Source: Chrysomallon squamiferum (taxonomy: Eukaryota; Mollusca; Gastropoda; Neomphalida; Peltospiridae). From it: 35,000 bases of DNA. The position numbers were made by a program, and so were the translations under genes. Shown here one piece after another: positions 12,346 through 23,402 of the stretch (position 1 is its first letter; each line of letters begins with the position of its first letter). The stretch is from positions 1,333,943-1,368,942 of the forward strand of contig CM022672.1 in assembly GCA_012295275.1 (NCBI GenBank), written 5' to 3'. The notes below the pieces were generated by a model, which saw only the letters and a program-made list of their open reading frames with translations, made no database searches and was not told the DNA's origin.

Positions 12346-13639
12346 TTTTTTTTTTTTTTTTCTTACAGTTAATTAAACCTGGGATTTGCGCCAGAGTTGT
12401 GTTTTTTTTCTACTGTTCTACTGGGTGGCCAACAATCCGGCCTGGTTAAACCGCATTACAAAATTTTAACCGGTTATTTACTGATCTGTAAAGTATTTAT
12501 GATTACATGGTACTTTACGTTTTTTTTTCTTCTTTCTCTTTTTAGATTTAACAGACACGGTCCAACGCCACAGGTGAGCGTAGTGCAACTGGCTACACAG
12601 ACATCTTTCTATTTGTAAAAAAAAAATTGACAGTTTCGAAATCTTGGATGACATCAATATGTTTCTAGAATAATTAAAACAGTGGCCTTGCTTATGTACA
12701 TTCGAGACCAGTGTCTTGCATTCAATGGATACAGAGGTTAAAAATTGTTCTGTGGTCAGTCATCGATTCTATTGCATTGTTTACGTGGATTGGAACAAAA
12801 GTATGTTATTGCTACACTGATACTCTATCAAATCGCCATGGATGTCCTAGAGGAAAATTACCACTTTTCCTTTTTCAGTGTGTGCGGATTTCAAACTGTG
12901 GATAGGATATATTTCAAAGGATTATAACGACGTCTCCAGTTGTAGCCAGGATTCGTTTATCTACATAAGTAACACATTTGCTTGAAACCTGATTCAGTGT
13001 GTTTTTGTTTTCCATGAATAATAATTATTTATGATAAATCAGCCTCTTTGTCAAGTGACGTTTACGACTATGTTTTAAAAGAAATTATTTTAATCTGTTG
13101 TTGGATCCAGTTACATCATTCGACTCGAGTTGAAATATATGTTTTTTATTTTCGGGATGGTGTTGAAATGTTTGACTCGAGTTGATCGTGTAAAAAGCAG
13201 TGCAGTTCAAACAAATCTCAACTACTTCTTGCTTTCGGGATATTCGGAAACGGTTTTCAGTGAAAGTTTCGTGTTATCTCATTTAGTTCGAGAAGCAGAG
13301 GCGTACTGTATCAATTCTCCGTCATAACTGGCATCACACAATGCCTGAACCTCGAGCGAAAAAGTTCAACACTGCTGACGGATTGTTGAGGCGTTGAGAA
13401 AACCGCACCAGGACGAGTACTCGACGTGTCTCTCTATCGATTCTATAGAAACAGTTTTACATGCATCAAGCAAAGAGTTTCTCACTCGTAGCAAGACATC
13501 CAATGCATCAAAAGTGGCTAGATTCTCGGATATAAGTAAAATTGAATCCTGCTGATTAAATGTGTGTGAATTCTGTGTGCTCTGCAGATCTGGTTGTTTA
13601 ATATCAGCTGTTCTGTCTTTTTTTTTTCCTTCTTAAATA
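12346..13639 (+). promoter_or_regulatory. 5' flank of the receptor with splice-like signals; probable 5'UTR/promoter region
   Basis: No coding gene is recognised. Pyrimidine tract plus AG acceptor-like sites occur at 12368 (after TTCTTACAG) and 12545 (after a 25-nt pyrimidine tract ending TTTTTAG), and a CAG/GTGAGC donor-like site at 12573/12574. A further acceptor-like TGCTCTGCAG ends at 13587, 52 bp before the receptor ATG. Sequence complexity and CpG content rise from about 13330 onward. Open frames at 12397-12618, 12711-12905 and 13130-13327 are unrecognised and could be uORFs if transcribed. The transcription start cannot be placed by eye. Confidence 0.4.
12546..12573 (+). other. Candidate 28-nt 5'UTR microexon
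   Basis: A strong polypyrimidine tract ending in TTTTTAG lies immediately upstream and CAG/GTGAGC at the downstream edge, bounding 28 nt. Both borders match animal splice consensus. It contains TAA in one frame and most likely would be non-coding leader sequence. There is no transcript evidence, so this rests on splice-motif quality alone. Confidence 0.25.
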
Positions 13640-15034
13640 ATGGCAACCAAATCCGATGACACCGATGTTGGCTTCACCTACGACAACAACACGATCCCTG
13701 CAGACATGAACGTCACGCAGGTCGTTGTCGACGTGTTGCAGAACCTGTCGACAACCAGCTCCAAACCGAACTCTACGTCGGCGAGCCCGATACCAGCGGA
13801 ACGTGAGCTGTACGCGCAGGTAATCATCGCAGTCGTGCTCACAATAATGATCCTTGGCACCATCATCGGCAACAGTCTGGTTTGCATCGCTGTCGGGATC
13901 GTCAAACGCCTTCAGTCCCCTTCCAACCTCCTCATCGTCTCCCTCGCAGTAGCCGACCTCTCTGTGGCCATTTTCGTCATGCCGTTGGCAATGGTGATGG
14001 AGATAAAGCAGAGCTGGATTTTCGGTAATACTGTGTGTGATCTGTGGACGTCGCTGGACGTCCTTCTGTGCACGGCCTCGATTCTGAACCTGTGCATGAT
14101 CAGCGTCGACCGCTACTTCGTGATCACGAAGCCGTTCCAGTACGCTATGAAGCGGACGCCGAAGCGAATGGGCATCATGATTCTCATCGTGTGGGTGTCG
14201 TCTGCTCTCATCTCCATCCCGCCAGTTTTCGGGTGGAAGAGCAACAGAGGCGAAGGCCAGTGTTTCATAAGTCAAGAAATAGGTTACCAGATCTATGCAA
14301 CAGTGGGTGCCTTCTACTTGCCGCTAAGCGTCATGATTGTGGTTTATTTCAAAATCTGGAGAGTTTCTTCTCGAATCGCTAAAGAGGAAGAAAAGTCAAA
14401 ATACAACCGACATCCGGAGTCAGTGACGTTTCAGGTGGGCAGGCCGTCCCACGACAGCGGGGACAGCCGCATCCTCCCCAACGGGACGATAAAGGACCAC
14501 AGTGCACTGGATGACGACGGCACGGAAATATTGGTGAAAGCAAACAATACGAAAAGGCGGCTCACGTTGCGGAATATTTTGCCCAAGTCAAATACAAAAT
14601 TAACTACATCCAAAGAGAGGAAAGCCACGAAAACGCTGGGGGTGATAATGGGCGGATTTACGGCGTGCTGGCTTCCGTTCTTTATACTGGCGGTCGTGAG
14701 GCCGTTTGTGGCCGAAGACGCCATACCGACGTGGTTGAGCAGCGTGTTAATGTGGCTGGGCTATTTCAATTCGTTCTTAAATCCAGTTATTTATGCACGG
14801 TTCAACAGAGATTTCAGAAATCCATTTAAGGAGATTTTGTGTTTTCGCTGCCGAGGAATTAATCACCGCATGCGAGCGGACAGTTACGTCGAGCAATATG
14901 GCGGACCCGTTCCTTCCTTCAGAGACAGTCTGCGCCCGCCCGCGGAAACCGTGGTGCGGTACAACAGCCAGGGCGAGACTCTCGTTCAGATTGGAAACGG
15001 CTCCGCCAACGGCCAAAAAGAAACCAAGGTTTAG
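13640..15034 (+). CDS. HTR7: Serotonin receptor, 5-HT7-like (class A aminergic GPCR)
   Basis: A 464-residue plasma-membrane receptor predicted to bind serotonin and, as for the 5-HT7 family, to act through Gs and cAMP. The start is an ATG with A at -3 and G at +4, two codons after in-frame TAA (13634-13636). The N-terminus (1-57) has four sequons (N16, N24, N35, N44) and no obvious signal peptide. Landmarks: TM1 N78; TM2 D106; C133 with ECL2 C208; TM3 amine-binding D140 and DRY 157-159; W185; TM5 T221/A224/P228; ICL3 about 242-325 with PKA-like RRLT (306-309); E326; CWLPFF 343-348; W372, Y375; NPVIY 381-385; helix 8; palmitoylation-type C401/C404. TM5 position 5.42 is Ala and 5.46 is Ala, arguing against a catecholamine receptor. 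The TASILNLC-DRY-ITKP stretch and ECL2-TM5 read like invertebrate 5-HT7. The tail ends ETKV, a class I PDZ-type motif. No intron interrupts the frame. A 5-HT1-, octopamine- or dopamine-like receptor is a less likely alternative. Confidence 0.9.
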   Translation: MATKSDDTDVGFTYDNNTIPADMNVTQVVVDVLQNLSTTSSKPNSTSASPIPAERELYAQVIIAVVLTIMILGTIIGNSLVCIAVGIVKRLQSPSNLLIVSLAVADLSVAIFVMPLAMVMEIKQSWIFGNTVCDLWTSLDVLLCTASILNLCMISVDRYFVITKPFQYAMKRTPKRMGIMILIVWVSSALISIPPVFGWKSNRGEGQCFISQEIGYQIYATVGAFYLPLSVMIVVYFKIWRVSSRIAKEEEKSKYNRHPESVTFQVGRPSHDSGDSRILPNGTIKDHSALDDDGTEILVKANNTKRRLTLRNILPKSNTKLTTSKERKATKTLGVIMGGFTACWLPFFILAVVRPFVAEDAIPTWLSSVLMWLGYFNSFLNPVIYARFNRDFRNPFKEILCFRCRGINHRMRADSYVEQYGGPVPSFRDSLRPPAETVVRYNSQGETLVQIGNGSANGQKETKV

Positions 15035-15739
15035 TGTTGATATTTTCAACAAAACAAAACCCCCCAAAAACCAAACAACAACAACAAAAAAGTTTTTAAA
15101 AAACCCAACAAAAAACAAAAGAAAAGATTATAAAAATAAGAAAGAAAAACATAAACAAAACCTATCTATGTATGAACGCCGCCAAATTTGATTTTCTGTA
15201 AATTTATGAATAACTATATATATTTTTGTTTCCGTTTTGTTCTTTATGTAAATAGATGTAATGAAATGTTAATTAATTAGATATTTATTGCTAGCGTGCC
15301 AGATAATTTTTATACAGTATTTGACAGCTTAATATTTGATGATCCGTTTCGTAATTCTGTTATTTATGCCGTGCATATTTCTATATGCTCAGTATATATA
15401 TATATATATACATATATAAAATCTGTGTGTAGATATATATGTATTTATGTATATACATACGTATATAATGGTTGCCAATGTCGTTGATACATCCATTATT
15501 AGCCAGTAGTTAACTTATATTTCATCAGCTTCATTCATCGTTAACAAAAAAATAATTAACAAATCCAACAAAATATTTATCTGTTTAAAAAAGAGAAAAA
15601 AAAAATGGATAGTATTTTTGTTAACTATTAATGACCGTATGTATGAATTACCATTAATAATTAAAACAAAAACAGCATTTTATTTAAAAAAAAAAAAAAA
15701 AAATGTTCATTATTTGTATTCACGTTAAGAAAAAAAAAA

Positions 15740-15772
<33 letters not shown>

Positions 15773-17155
15773 CATGTGAAAACAGATATGAAAAACACTT
15801 CCATGTGTCTGACGTTACAGCACACTGTGTGTGTTTAACACGTGGTTCCAGGCAGCTCACTGTTTACGTTTGGATATTTCAACGGAAAATTTCATGGAAG
15901 TGTCCTGGCAAAAAATTGTTCGTTCCGTGTTAATGCTGCGCACATTTTTTGCTCACCCCGAATCTTCCACTACAAACTAGCTGCTGACTTTACATGTATT
16001 ATTAGCCTCGTTCCTGATGTGCATAAATTATATTATTTGGTGTTTTCGTCCATTGGGGCACTAACTGTAATTACCGTGCGACCAAACGTTATGTGTATTT
16101 TTATTTTGAAAAAAATATAATTGCTGTGTAGAACTGATTTCAGAACCATAATCATCACCATCATCATTATTATCATCATCATTATCGTTCATCCACTTCT
16201 TCCCTTACCAAAGTATCAAAGACATTCATGTATTATTTTGTTTAAAGTTTTGTTTCATGGCACAGTGATTTTTATGTGCATATTATGGCAAGTGAACTTA
16301 AAGATACTTTAAATTATTACTTCTATTTGGCAGTTTTGGAAAGTAAATGACTCATATCATTTCTTTAAATAACTAATTAATCTGCACTTGCCACAATATC
16401 ATTATATGAAAATCATTTCAAAAGATAAGATATTATTGGTTTTGTTTATTCAGCGATAAATTTATGTATCAGATACTTTATACTTTTATAGACAAAATGC
16501 AAATGCCAATAATGTTTAGAATCTATTTATTTATGCCGTTATTGCCAAACATAACAAGCAATAAGCTGGTCATTAATCACATTTTAGTATAACTGTTTGG
16601 TTTTTTTCTCTTTTTTTTTGTTGGTTTTTTCTCACTCTTTTCCTTGTTAAAATGAATATCTTAAAATAGTTACATAATTAAACTGTCAAAGGTTAAAGAT
16701 TAATGTTAAAGATTAATGTATACTTAAATATATTTATATCGATAATACCGGAATGAAATTTATGTTATTTTTCAAAAGTAATGAAAAATGTCACGTATTA
16801 AATGTATCTAAAGTTAATTTCTGTATGAAGACGTACTTGAATGAAGTAAATGGTATACATAAATGGGTTCTAGGGATCGAAACCGTTAGCAGTATCAAAA
16901 CTAAACCTGTACTTGAAATATTTAATATATCAAGTTCCAGTTCTTAACTGTAAAGCACTGTACTTTTACTACATAATATTACAATATATGTTTTCAATTC
17001 AAATAAATTATGTGCTATATATATATATATAAGCATTTACATACTGTCAGAAATACTGATATCTGTCACCGAATAATCTTCATTAATATTAATGAATTCT
17101 ATTTGCATACATCTTCTCTTTTTTTACCCCAGCTCTCTCTAGTTTATTACCAAAT
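15035..17155 (+). other. 3' flank / probable long 3'UTR of the receptor
   Basis: The stop is followed at once by an A-rich, C-containing segment (about 15046-15165), then AT-rich DNA. I find no AATAAA until 17002-17007. ATTAAA variants occur at 15660-15665 and 16797-16802, so the poly(A) site cannot be fixed. Simple repeats include AT at 15393-15418, poly-A at 15686-15703, ATA at 15730-15770, and ATC/ATT at 16148-16190. The stretch 15840-16080 is more complex and holds a 92-residue frame (15842-16120) I do not recognise; it is likely untranslated. Confidence 0.45.
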
Positions 17156-17172
17156 TATTATTTATTATTATA

Positions 17173-17223
<51 letters not shown>

Positions 17224-17309
17224 GCCATTATTATTATTGTTATTATAATTGCCATTATTATTATTATCAACATTATTATTATTGTTATAATTAATGCTAT
17301 TATTATTAA

Positions 17310-17352
<43 letters not shown>
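17156..17352. repeat. (ATT)n array, ~195 bp, interrupted
   Basis: ATT/TTA triplets with several GCC, GTT and ATAATT interruptions, the longest ATT array in the window. Interruptions of the type ATTGCCATT and ATTGTTATAATT occur more than once, showing internal duplication. Poly-Tyr and poly-Ile/Asn frames here are artefacts. Confidence 0.95.
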
Positions 17353-17354
<2 letters not shown>

Positions 17355-17742
17355 CTCAAACAGATCTTCAGAAGTTCTTGAAAAATCGTTATAATCTTTC
17401 TTCCCCCAAACTATATTCTCCCGCCATCCTTCGGTCGTACTGTTCTTGTGTTTCAGTATCGATCACGTGACACATTTATGTTAATGTATCGGAGTTCTGT
17501 CGACCTGTCGGCTGTGTGTAACAGAGGCAGCCTCGTGTTAGTGTCAGTTATCAAGACTCAGTCTGTAACCTGCGCAATTAAGTGCAGTTCTCTTCAGCTA
17601 TACCATAAAGTGCAGTTAAAAGCGAGAAAGCTAAAATTTCAAAGTATAAATTAAAACATATAATTATAACGAAAATAATTTAATTATAATTTTTTTTTTA
17701 AATGAAATAAAGAAAGTTAAAAATAAATAAATAAATAAAAAA

Positions 17743-17779
<37 letters not shown>

Positions 17780-18393
17780 AATGACAACAATGAAAAAAAA
17801 TCGAATTTTTGTTCTTGTTTTTTTAAATTAAACTTAAGAATAATAGGAATAAAAGAAGCTCAAAATAAATTGTAAGTAAAGAGGAAATAAAAAAAAAATT
17901 AAAAAAAATAAGTATTTACGTAAAGGATTTACTGTTTTCACACGCACACACACAGACACATACACACACACAAATGTAGGAAATAACTTTCAAAAGTATC
18001 CTTTATTGTTGAAATTACGAACATAATAAGTCCGCGATCTTTGTCTGTGATTTACAGAAACAATCAATGTTTACACTAACGATTATTCTTAAGAAATGAT
18101 TATTAAATTTATGAGGAAAAGAACACAATGTATGTGTTATTAATTCCCCTTAATTCATGCAGTTTAATTTACTGTTAGGACAAACTAAGAACAAAACATA
18201 CTATGCGTAGACTAACTGTTATTCAGAAATGTTTTATCGATTAGGGAAAACGACAATGCACATAACCTTAGCTATTCAGTACAGATATTTGAGGTTTACA
18301 ATTTAATGTGTTATTAATAATAAGAAAATATACAAATAAAAAAGGAAATAAATTCTATGAAGACCAGCCTTTATTCTTAACGTTTCAGTAATC

Positions 18394-18425
<32 letters not shown>

Positions 18426-19490
18426 GTGGGATTGTTGTTGTTGTTTTTTGTTTGTCTGTTCCAAATAAAACGAGATACGATATTTTATTCAAACAAACCA
18501 TTGTTTTTAAATAACAAGTGAATAACTGCTATGTTTAAGATCAATAACAAATAAATTTTTCATAAAAAGGTTAATGTACTCTGGTCATAATAATTTATTA
18601 CAAGTAATAAAATAACATTAACTAAATTAAAAAAACAGAATTTAAAAAGATTGTTTCTTAACAACAGTGAATATATATGTTTGTAGGTGTGTTGGGGTAG
18701 GGTGGGGCGTCACTATATTTCATAAAAACGCAGTAAGAGTTTAAATTCACGATAGCTGCTTTTCAAAAGGTGCTATTTTTTACTCTTATTTCTGTCACAG
18801 TCACATCATGCAGGAACGAACCCATTTTGTCATTAACGGGGGCACAACCTATAATTATGATCCACATCACTTTTAGCGTTAAATTAATTTATAAAGACAT
18901 AGATTTTATTATAGCACAAAATAGCAAACGCTGGTAATACACTTACGGGTATGCACCCCTCTTTATCCGCCTTTGATATTAATCTATCGAACAAAACGGG
19001 TTAATTTGATATTCAGCGTTTTTCTGCCACAAGATTTCCCTGCTTAAACAAATAATATTGACGGTTTTAGTAACCCTCAAAAAAATTCCTGTGAACTTTG
19101 AATAATTAATCATCTTTTGTTAGACTGTTCAATCTTTATCAACCATTTCAGGTCAAAACGTATTAGGCTGGTTTCAATTTAAAAAAAAAAAAAAAGTAAT
19201 CTTGTCTAAGAGTAATGACTCGGGATATCTGTTTACTGTTACTAATGTTAAAAAGTTTCCAAATCTTTAATTTTTGTTGATTTTTAATACATTTTTTATT
19301 ATTATTATTTTTAAAATGTATATGTTTTCATTACACGAACAATTAGCATAATTAACACGATATATATTTTTTTTTCTAACTGTAATTTTATACGTTCTGC
19401 ACAATCAAAGACTATGGTCATTTGAAAACATTAACTTCAGTTATTAACTCTTTTTTTTTAAATATAAGAAAAAAAGAATTCTTAGTATTC
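17353..19490. other. AT-rich intergenic sequence, one complex patch, no gene
   Basis: 17390-17650 is of higher complexity, with an acceptor-like TTGTGTTTCAG and a CACGTG E-box near 17464-17469, and holds a 68-residue frame (17448-17654) with no recognisable similarity. A poly-T run of about 28 lies at 17748-17775, AC repeats near 17940-17970, and AT repeats at 18393-18420. The remainder is AT-rich and shows nothing. Confidence 0.6.
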
Positions 19491-19496
19491 CTCATG

Positions 19497-19562
19497 TACG
19501 AATCAAACTTTCGGTCTTCGGTAATTAAATTCATATGAATTCATTACACTACGTGTAACATT
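19497..19562 (-). mobile_element. Possible tRNA-derived SINE head remnant (minus strand)
   Basis: Read on the minus strand, an A-box-like ACGTAGTGTAATG is followed, at roughly tRNA-like spacing, by a B-box-like AGTTTGATTCG. This is the internal Pol III promoter layout of tRNA-derived SINEs. Both boxes are imperfect, and no tail or target-site duplication is evident, so it may be coincidental. Confidence 0.28.
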
Positions 19563-19649
19563 TGGAATAAATCATCGTATTTGGCATCACCTGTTGTTTT
19601 ATTCAGCAGACATAGGATTGAAAAGTAATGATGTTTAATGATCGGTGAT

Positions 19650-19800
19650 TATTTTAATGGGCGGTTAAATATTGAGGGTCCTAGGTTCAAATCTTGGCAG
19701 ACACTGCAGTTCAGTGTAAGATTATTGTCTCTCTAACACGCTAAACTATTAACATCTTAGACACATAAATCTGCTTCTCCATTCACTTTCCAGGACAGGC
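19650..19800 (+). mobile_element. Possible tRNA-derived SINE remnant
   Basis: An A-box-like segment ending GGGCGGTTA at 19659-19667 is followed by a good B-box, GGTTCAAATCT, at 19684-19694. The gap from CGGT to GTTCRA is shorter than in a normal tRNA. The same compact spacing occurs in the element near 31880. A non-repetitive body continues to about 19800. The 3' limit is uncertain. Confidence 0.38.
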
Positions 19801-19860
19801 GTGCTTAAGTATTTAATATGTTCTCTTACTGATCACAGAGGGCAGCATAATAAATAAATA

Positions 19861-20716
19861 TAAAATTTATCAATTACGAAAGTGGAAATGAGAGAAAAGC
19901 AATTTTAAAATAATAAAAATAAGGATAATAGTAAAATAACAACAACAACGACAGCAACAAACAACAACAACGACAATAGTGGTAGCAAAAATAATAATAA
20001 TTGTTATAATAATAATACTATTAAGTGAGTAGGATTAGTAATAATAATTGTAAAATGAAAAATAAAGTTGTATTAAGTCTGTAAGTAAATAAATAAATAA
20101 ATAAATAAATAAAATTAATTAATTAATTAAAATTAAAAAGCATACTTGCTTCACTTTAACATACAAACATTTAGCCAAAAATCTACTTTCATTATTCCCC
20201 CTATTCCTTCACAATGTTATTATAACGTCACCCTCTGACATTTCAAATCTTCATCTGCATTCACTCATGCACCTAATTCCTCTCTTTTGTACAGTATGCA
20301 TCAAATGCATTGAAAGAAGAGTTTTATTTTTATTCTTAGAGTACAGTAAAAACGTGTTTAGTCCTATGTGTGTTTAGTTTGGCACGGTGCCATTAAGTCC
20401 CGCATTATTGCTCAAACCTGGTTCCTAGAATGTGACTTTTGTTTAATGAAATAAAATAAAAAATGGGTCTGTTATATTGGTTTTAGTTGTTTAGTACACA
20501 AGGAAGGAAATTAACCAACGCACCAATCTTGCTCTGGTTGCCATCTAAGAAAGTCAGCTGTTATGTGGAAGTGCATGCGGATGACATTTGAATTCTTTTG
20601 TTACTGTCATTTTTTGTTTTGTGTTTATTATTATTATTTTTCTCTTTTTTTTTCTTTTTTCATACAACTATCTTTGATTGTTTGCTGCTTTTTTTAAAAA
20701 GAAAAGAAGAAAAAAA

Positions 20717-20755
<39 letters not shown>

Positions 20756-20791
20756 TCAAACATTAACAGTACAGATAATACATATAGACAA

Positions 20792-20834
<43 letters not shown>

Positions 20835-21805
20835 TGTTATTGAAGAAATAGTAACTGGAAAAAAAAGAAGATAAAGAATACCTTTATTCTAATTCAAAAA
20901 ACTGTCATTTACAGTTCTCTGTACTCTGATTTATTGATTTTTTTTATGTCGTCATGATGTTATTTTGTTTGGGGGTTTTCCTTCTTTTTTTTTTTCTTCT
21001 TTTTTTGTTTAACAAAAAACAAAACAATTCAGTTTTCTGTTTAACATATCAACTGTAATTTTTAGCTGTTGTTGATTTTTTTTTTTTTTTTTTTTTTTTG
21101 TTGCTTTATCCACTATCATATTTCTAAAATGATTTATACTTTTGAATATGTTAACATTAGTATGAAATGTGTTGCGTGATATTTGTTTATTTTTGTGAAA
21201 ATACCAAACAGACAAGCGTATGATTTATATTTTCCACAATGCAGTTTTTATGTCATCCACAAGCATTTTTTTTTTTATCATTATTATTATTATGTTTTTA
21301 TAGTTTATTGATTTTATTGTTTCGTTAGGCATTTGTACCAGCATTAAAACATGAAGTCATTTGATGGTAATTATGCATTGTTAGAATTATTCCGTGACCT
21401 AACCACTGATATATTTTTCACCAGCGGCCAATTCTGTTTTTCGTTTTAATGGGGGTTTTTTTTTTATATGTTTTGTTGTCTTTTTTTAATTATTATTATT
21501 TTATTTTTATCAAAGTTAAAAAAAATATATTAAAGAATTACCATGTTAAAAACATAAGTGTAACTACAAATTTTCATTATATAAAAAAAAAAGAATAAAA
21601 AGACTATATATTCTTAGAGGTTAAACCAGACGAACCCATTTATATAATAATTCATATCTGAATGAGTGATAGTGTGGGCCGGAGTATTTCGTTTTTAAAT
21701 AATAATAATAATAATAATAAATTTATATATATATATATATACCTAGTAACATGGCTCACACATAAATATAAAGCCACAACTTACTATTATCAATACCATT
21801 ATTAA

Positions 21806-21848
<43 letters not shown>

Positions 21849-21864
21849 CACTACATATTTCATA
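19861..21864. other. AT-rich intergenic sequence dense in AAT/ATA/AT repeats
   Basis: Contains AAC/AAT mixtures at 19930-20050, AATA and TTAA tetranucleotides at 20088-20132, ATA triplets at 20719-20754, AT at 20796-20828, poly-T at 21070-21099, AAT then TA at 21698-21741, and ATT at 21807-21846. 20140-20580 is more complex but has no recognisable frame. No gene is supported. Confidence 0.7.
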
Positions 21865-21990
21865 TCAAAACCGCCCACGCTGGTCGCCACGCCCCACTCT
21901 CCCAGGTATTCGCCCCGGGGACCCACAGAACAGAAATCAGGCACGAAGCTCTCTAAGCCTTATTCAGACTGACTGCGTGTTACTCTGGAA
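21865..21990. promoter_or_regulatory. GC-rich island with EGR- and Sp/KLF-like sites
   Basis: In an otherwise AT-rich neighbourhood this 125-bp patch is GC-rich. On the minus strand 21871-21880 reads GCGTGGGCGG, an EGR-type zinc-finger consensus, and 21888-21896 reads GGGGCGTGG, an Sp/KLF-like box. A minus-strand frame (21756-21944) covers it with plausible residues before running into the ATT array, so a short coding exon is the alternative. Neither is proven. Confidence 0.3.
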
Positions 21991-23311
21991 GCATCAAAAC
22001 AGGGATCGTGTTGTTCCCTGCACCTACACACACTGTTCCAGCTTTCTGTACACAAAATGAAACTGTTTGCCGCGACATAAGCTTTTCGGCGATAAATGTA
22101 AGCTTTGGCTGATATTAAAAGCTTGCACTGAGACGTCCTTTGGTTTTCACAGAATGTATTTTTTATTGTATTATTATAAATGATCTGTCAGCAATAAGAA
22201 TGGTTTTTGTGAATGTATATGTATATAAAATTTTCACTCATTATTATTATTATTTTCGTTAAGAAAAATCACTGTTAGAGAAAAATCAAACTGTTAATAT
22301 GGGCAGAAAAATTAATGATGATGATGATGATGATGATAATAATAATAATAATCATAATCATAATAATAACAACAGCAACAATAACATCAATTATAATAAT
22401 AATAACAATAACAAAACAATAACAATAACAGTAGTAGCAATATTAATAGTGGTTGAATTAATACTGCTAATAATATTACTGTTGCTGTTACTACTGTTTT
22501 GTCGTTGTAGTTACTGTTGTTGTATACTACATAAATAGTACTAATATGCTGGCAAGTACATTTGTACATAGACACACATGCACATTCACATATACTTAAA
22601 CGAACAAAAAGATACAAATATGTAATACATTTATAATACATTACAATTTGATAATTATTAACTTCTTTATTATTATTATTATTATTATTCTCTAGCATAT
22701 TAAATAAAGGATGTAGTGGCTGTGATCATTAAATAATTCTTAAATTTATTTAATTATTTAGAAACACAGGTCACTTTCATTTTATTATTAATACAATATT
22801 ATCAAATAAGAAAAGAATAAATAAGGAGGTCAGTAATTCAAAAAATGAATTTCATTTATTTATTTATTTTTGTTACAAGAAGTCAACTTAAAAAAGAAGT
22901 TAAAAAAAAATAATAAAATAAATAAAAATTAAAAATTGTTGCCTCTAGGAATGTAAAGATGATTTTCCGAACAAGTAATCGTTCTTGGTCGGGTAATGTC
23001 GGAAATGTCCGACTCTAACTGCTACCATATTTAGCCAACATTATAGACAAGTGCGGCCTTGCCCGGCTGAAATAATAATATGTGATATGTCTTTGTTTTG
23101 TATTTGTTAGAATTTGTTACTGTTATTGTTATTGTAAATGATTGTAACACACAAATGCTGTACCATTATAAGGCTGTGATCAACTTCATAATATCATGAT
23201 ATCAAATATGGCTGTGTTTTGTTCTTTCTGACGTTGTTTGCTTTATTAGAGTTGCTGTTTGTTATGTTTGTTGTTGATTTTGTTTTCAACTCGTATTCAT
23301 CTCTATGACAT
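21991..23311. other. Intergenic sequence with ATG/AAT/AAC triplet patches
   Basis: A mixed triplet zone at 22314-22520 (ATG, AAT, AAC, CTG, TTG) yields Asn-, Asp- and Leu-rich artefact frames on both strands. An ATT run lies at 22666-22690. Three AAGCTT-containing segments cluster at 22078-22130. No gene is recognised. Confidence 0.7.

Positions 23312-23398
<87 letters not shown>
23312..23398. repeat. (TC)n microsatellite
   Basis: About 87 bp of uninterrupted TC dinucleotides, followed by a looser pyrimidine-rich zone to about 23520. Confidence 0.97.

Positions 23399-23402
<4 letters not shown>

Noticed and set aside
13604-14275. 223-residue open frame antisense to the receptor's N-terminal half
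   Set aside because: It lies opposite a convincing GPCR and is explained by the GC-rich codon use of the sense strand. The sequence is His/Asp/Arg-rich with no domain.
14777-15191. Shadow frames overlapping the receptor C-terminus on both strands
   Set aside because: They are out of frame with the receptor and dissolve into Lys/Asn or Phe/Val runs in the A-rich 3' flank.
15842-16120. 92-residue frame downstream of the receptor
   Set aside because: No recognisable similarity, and its position fits 3'UTR or intergenic DNA.
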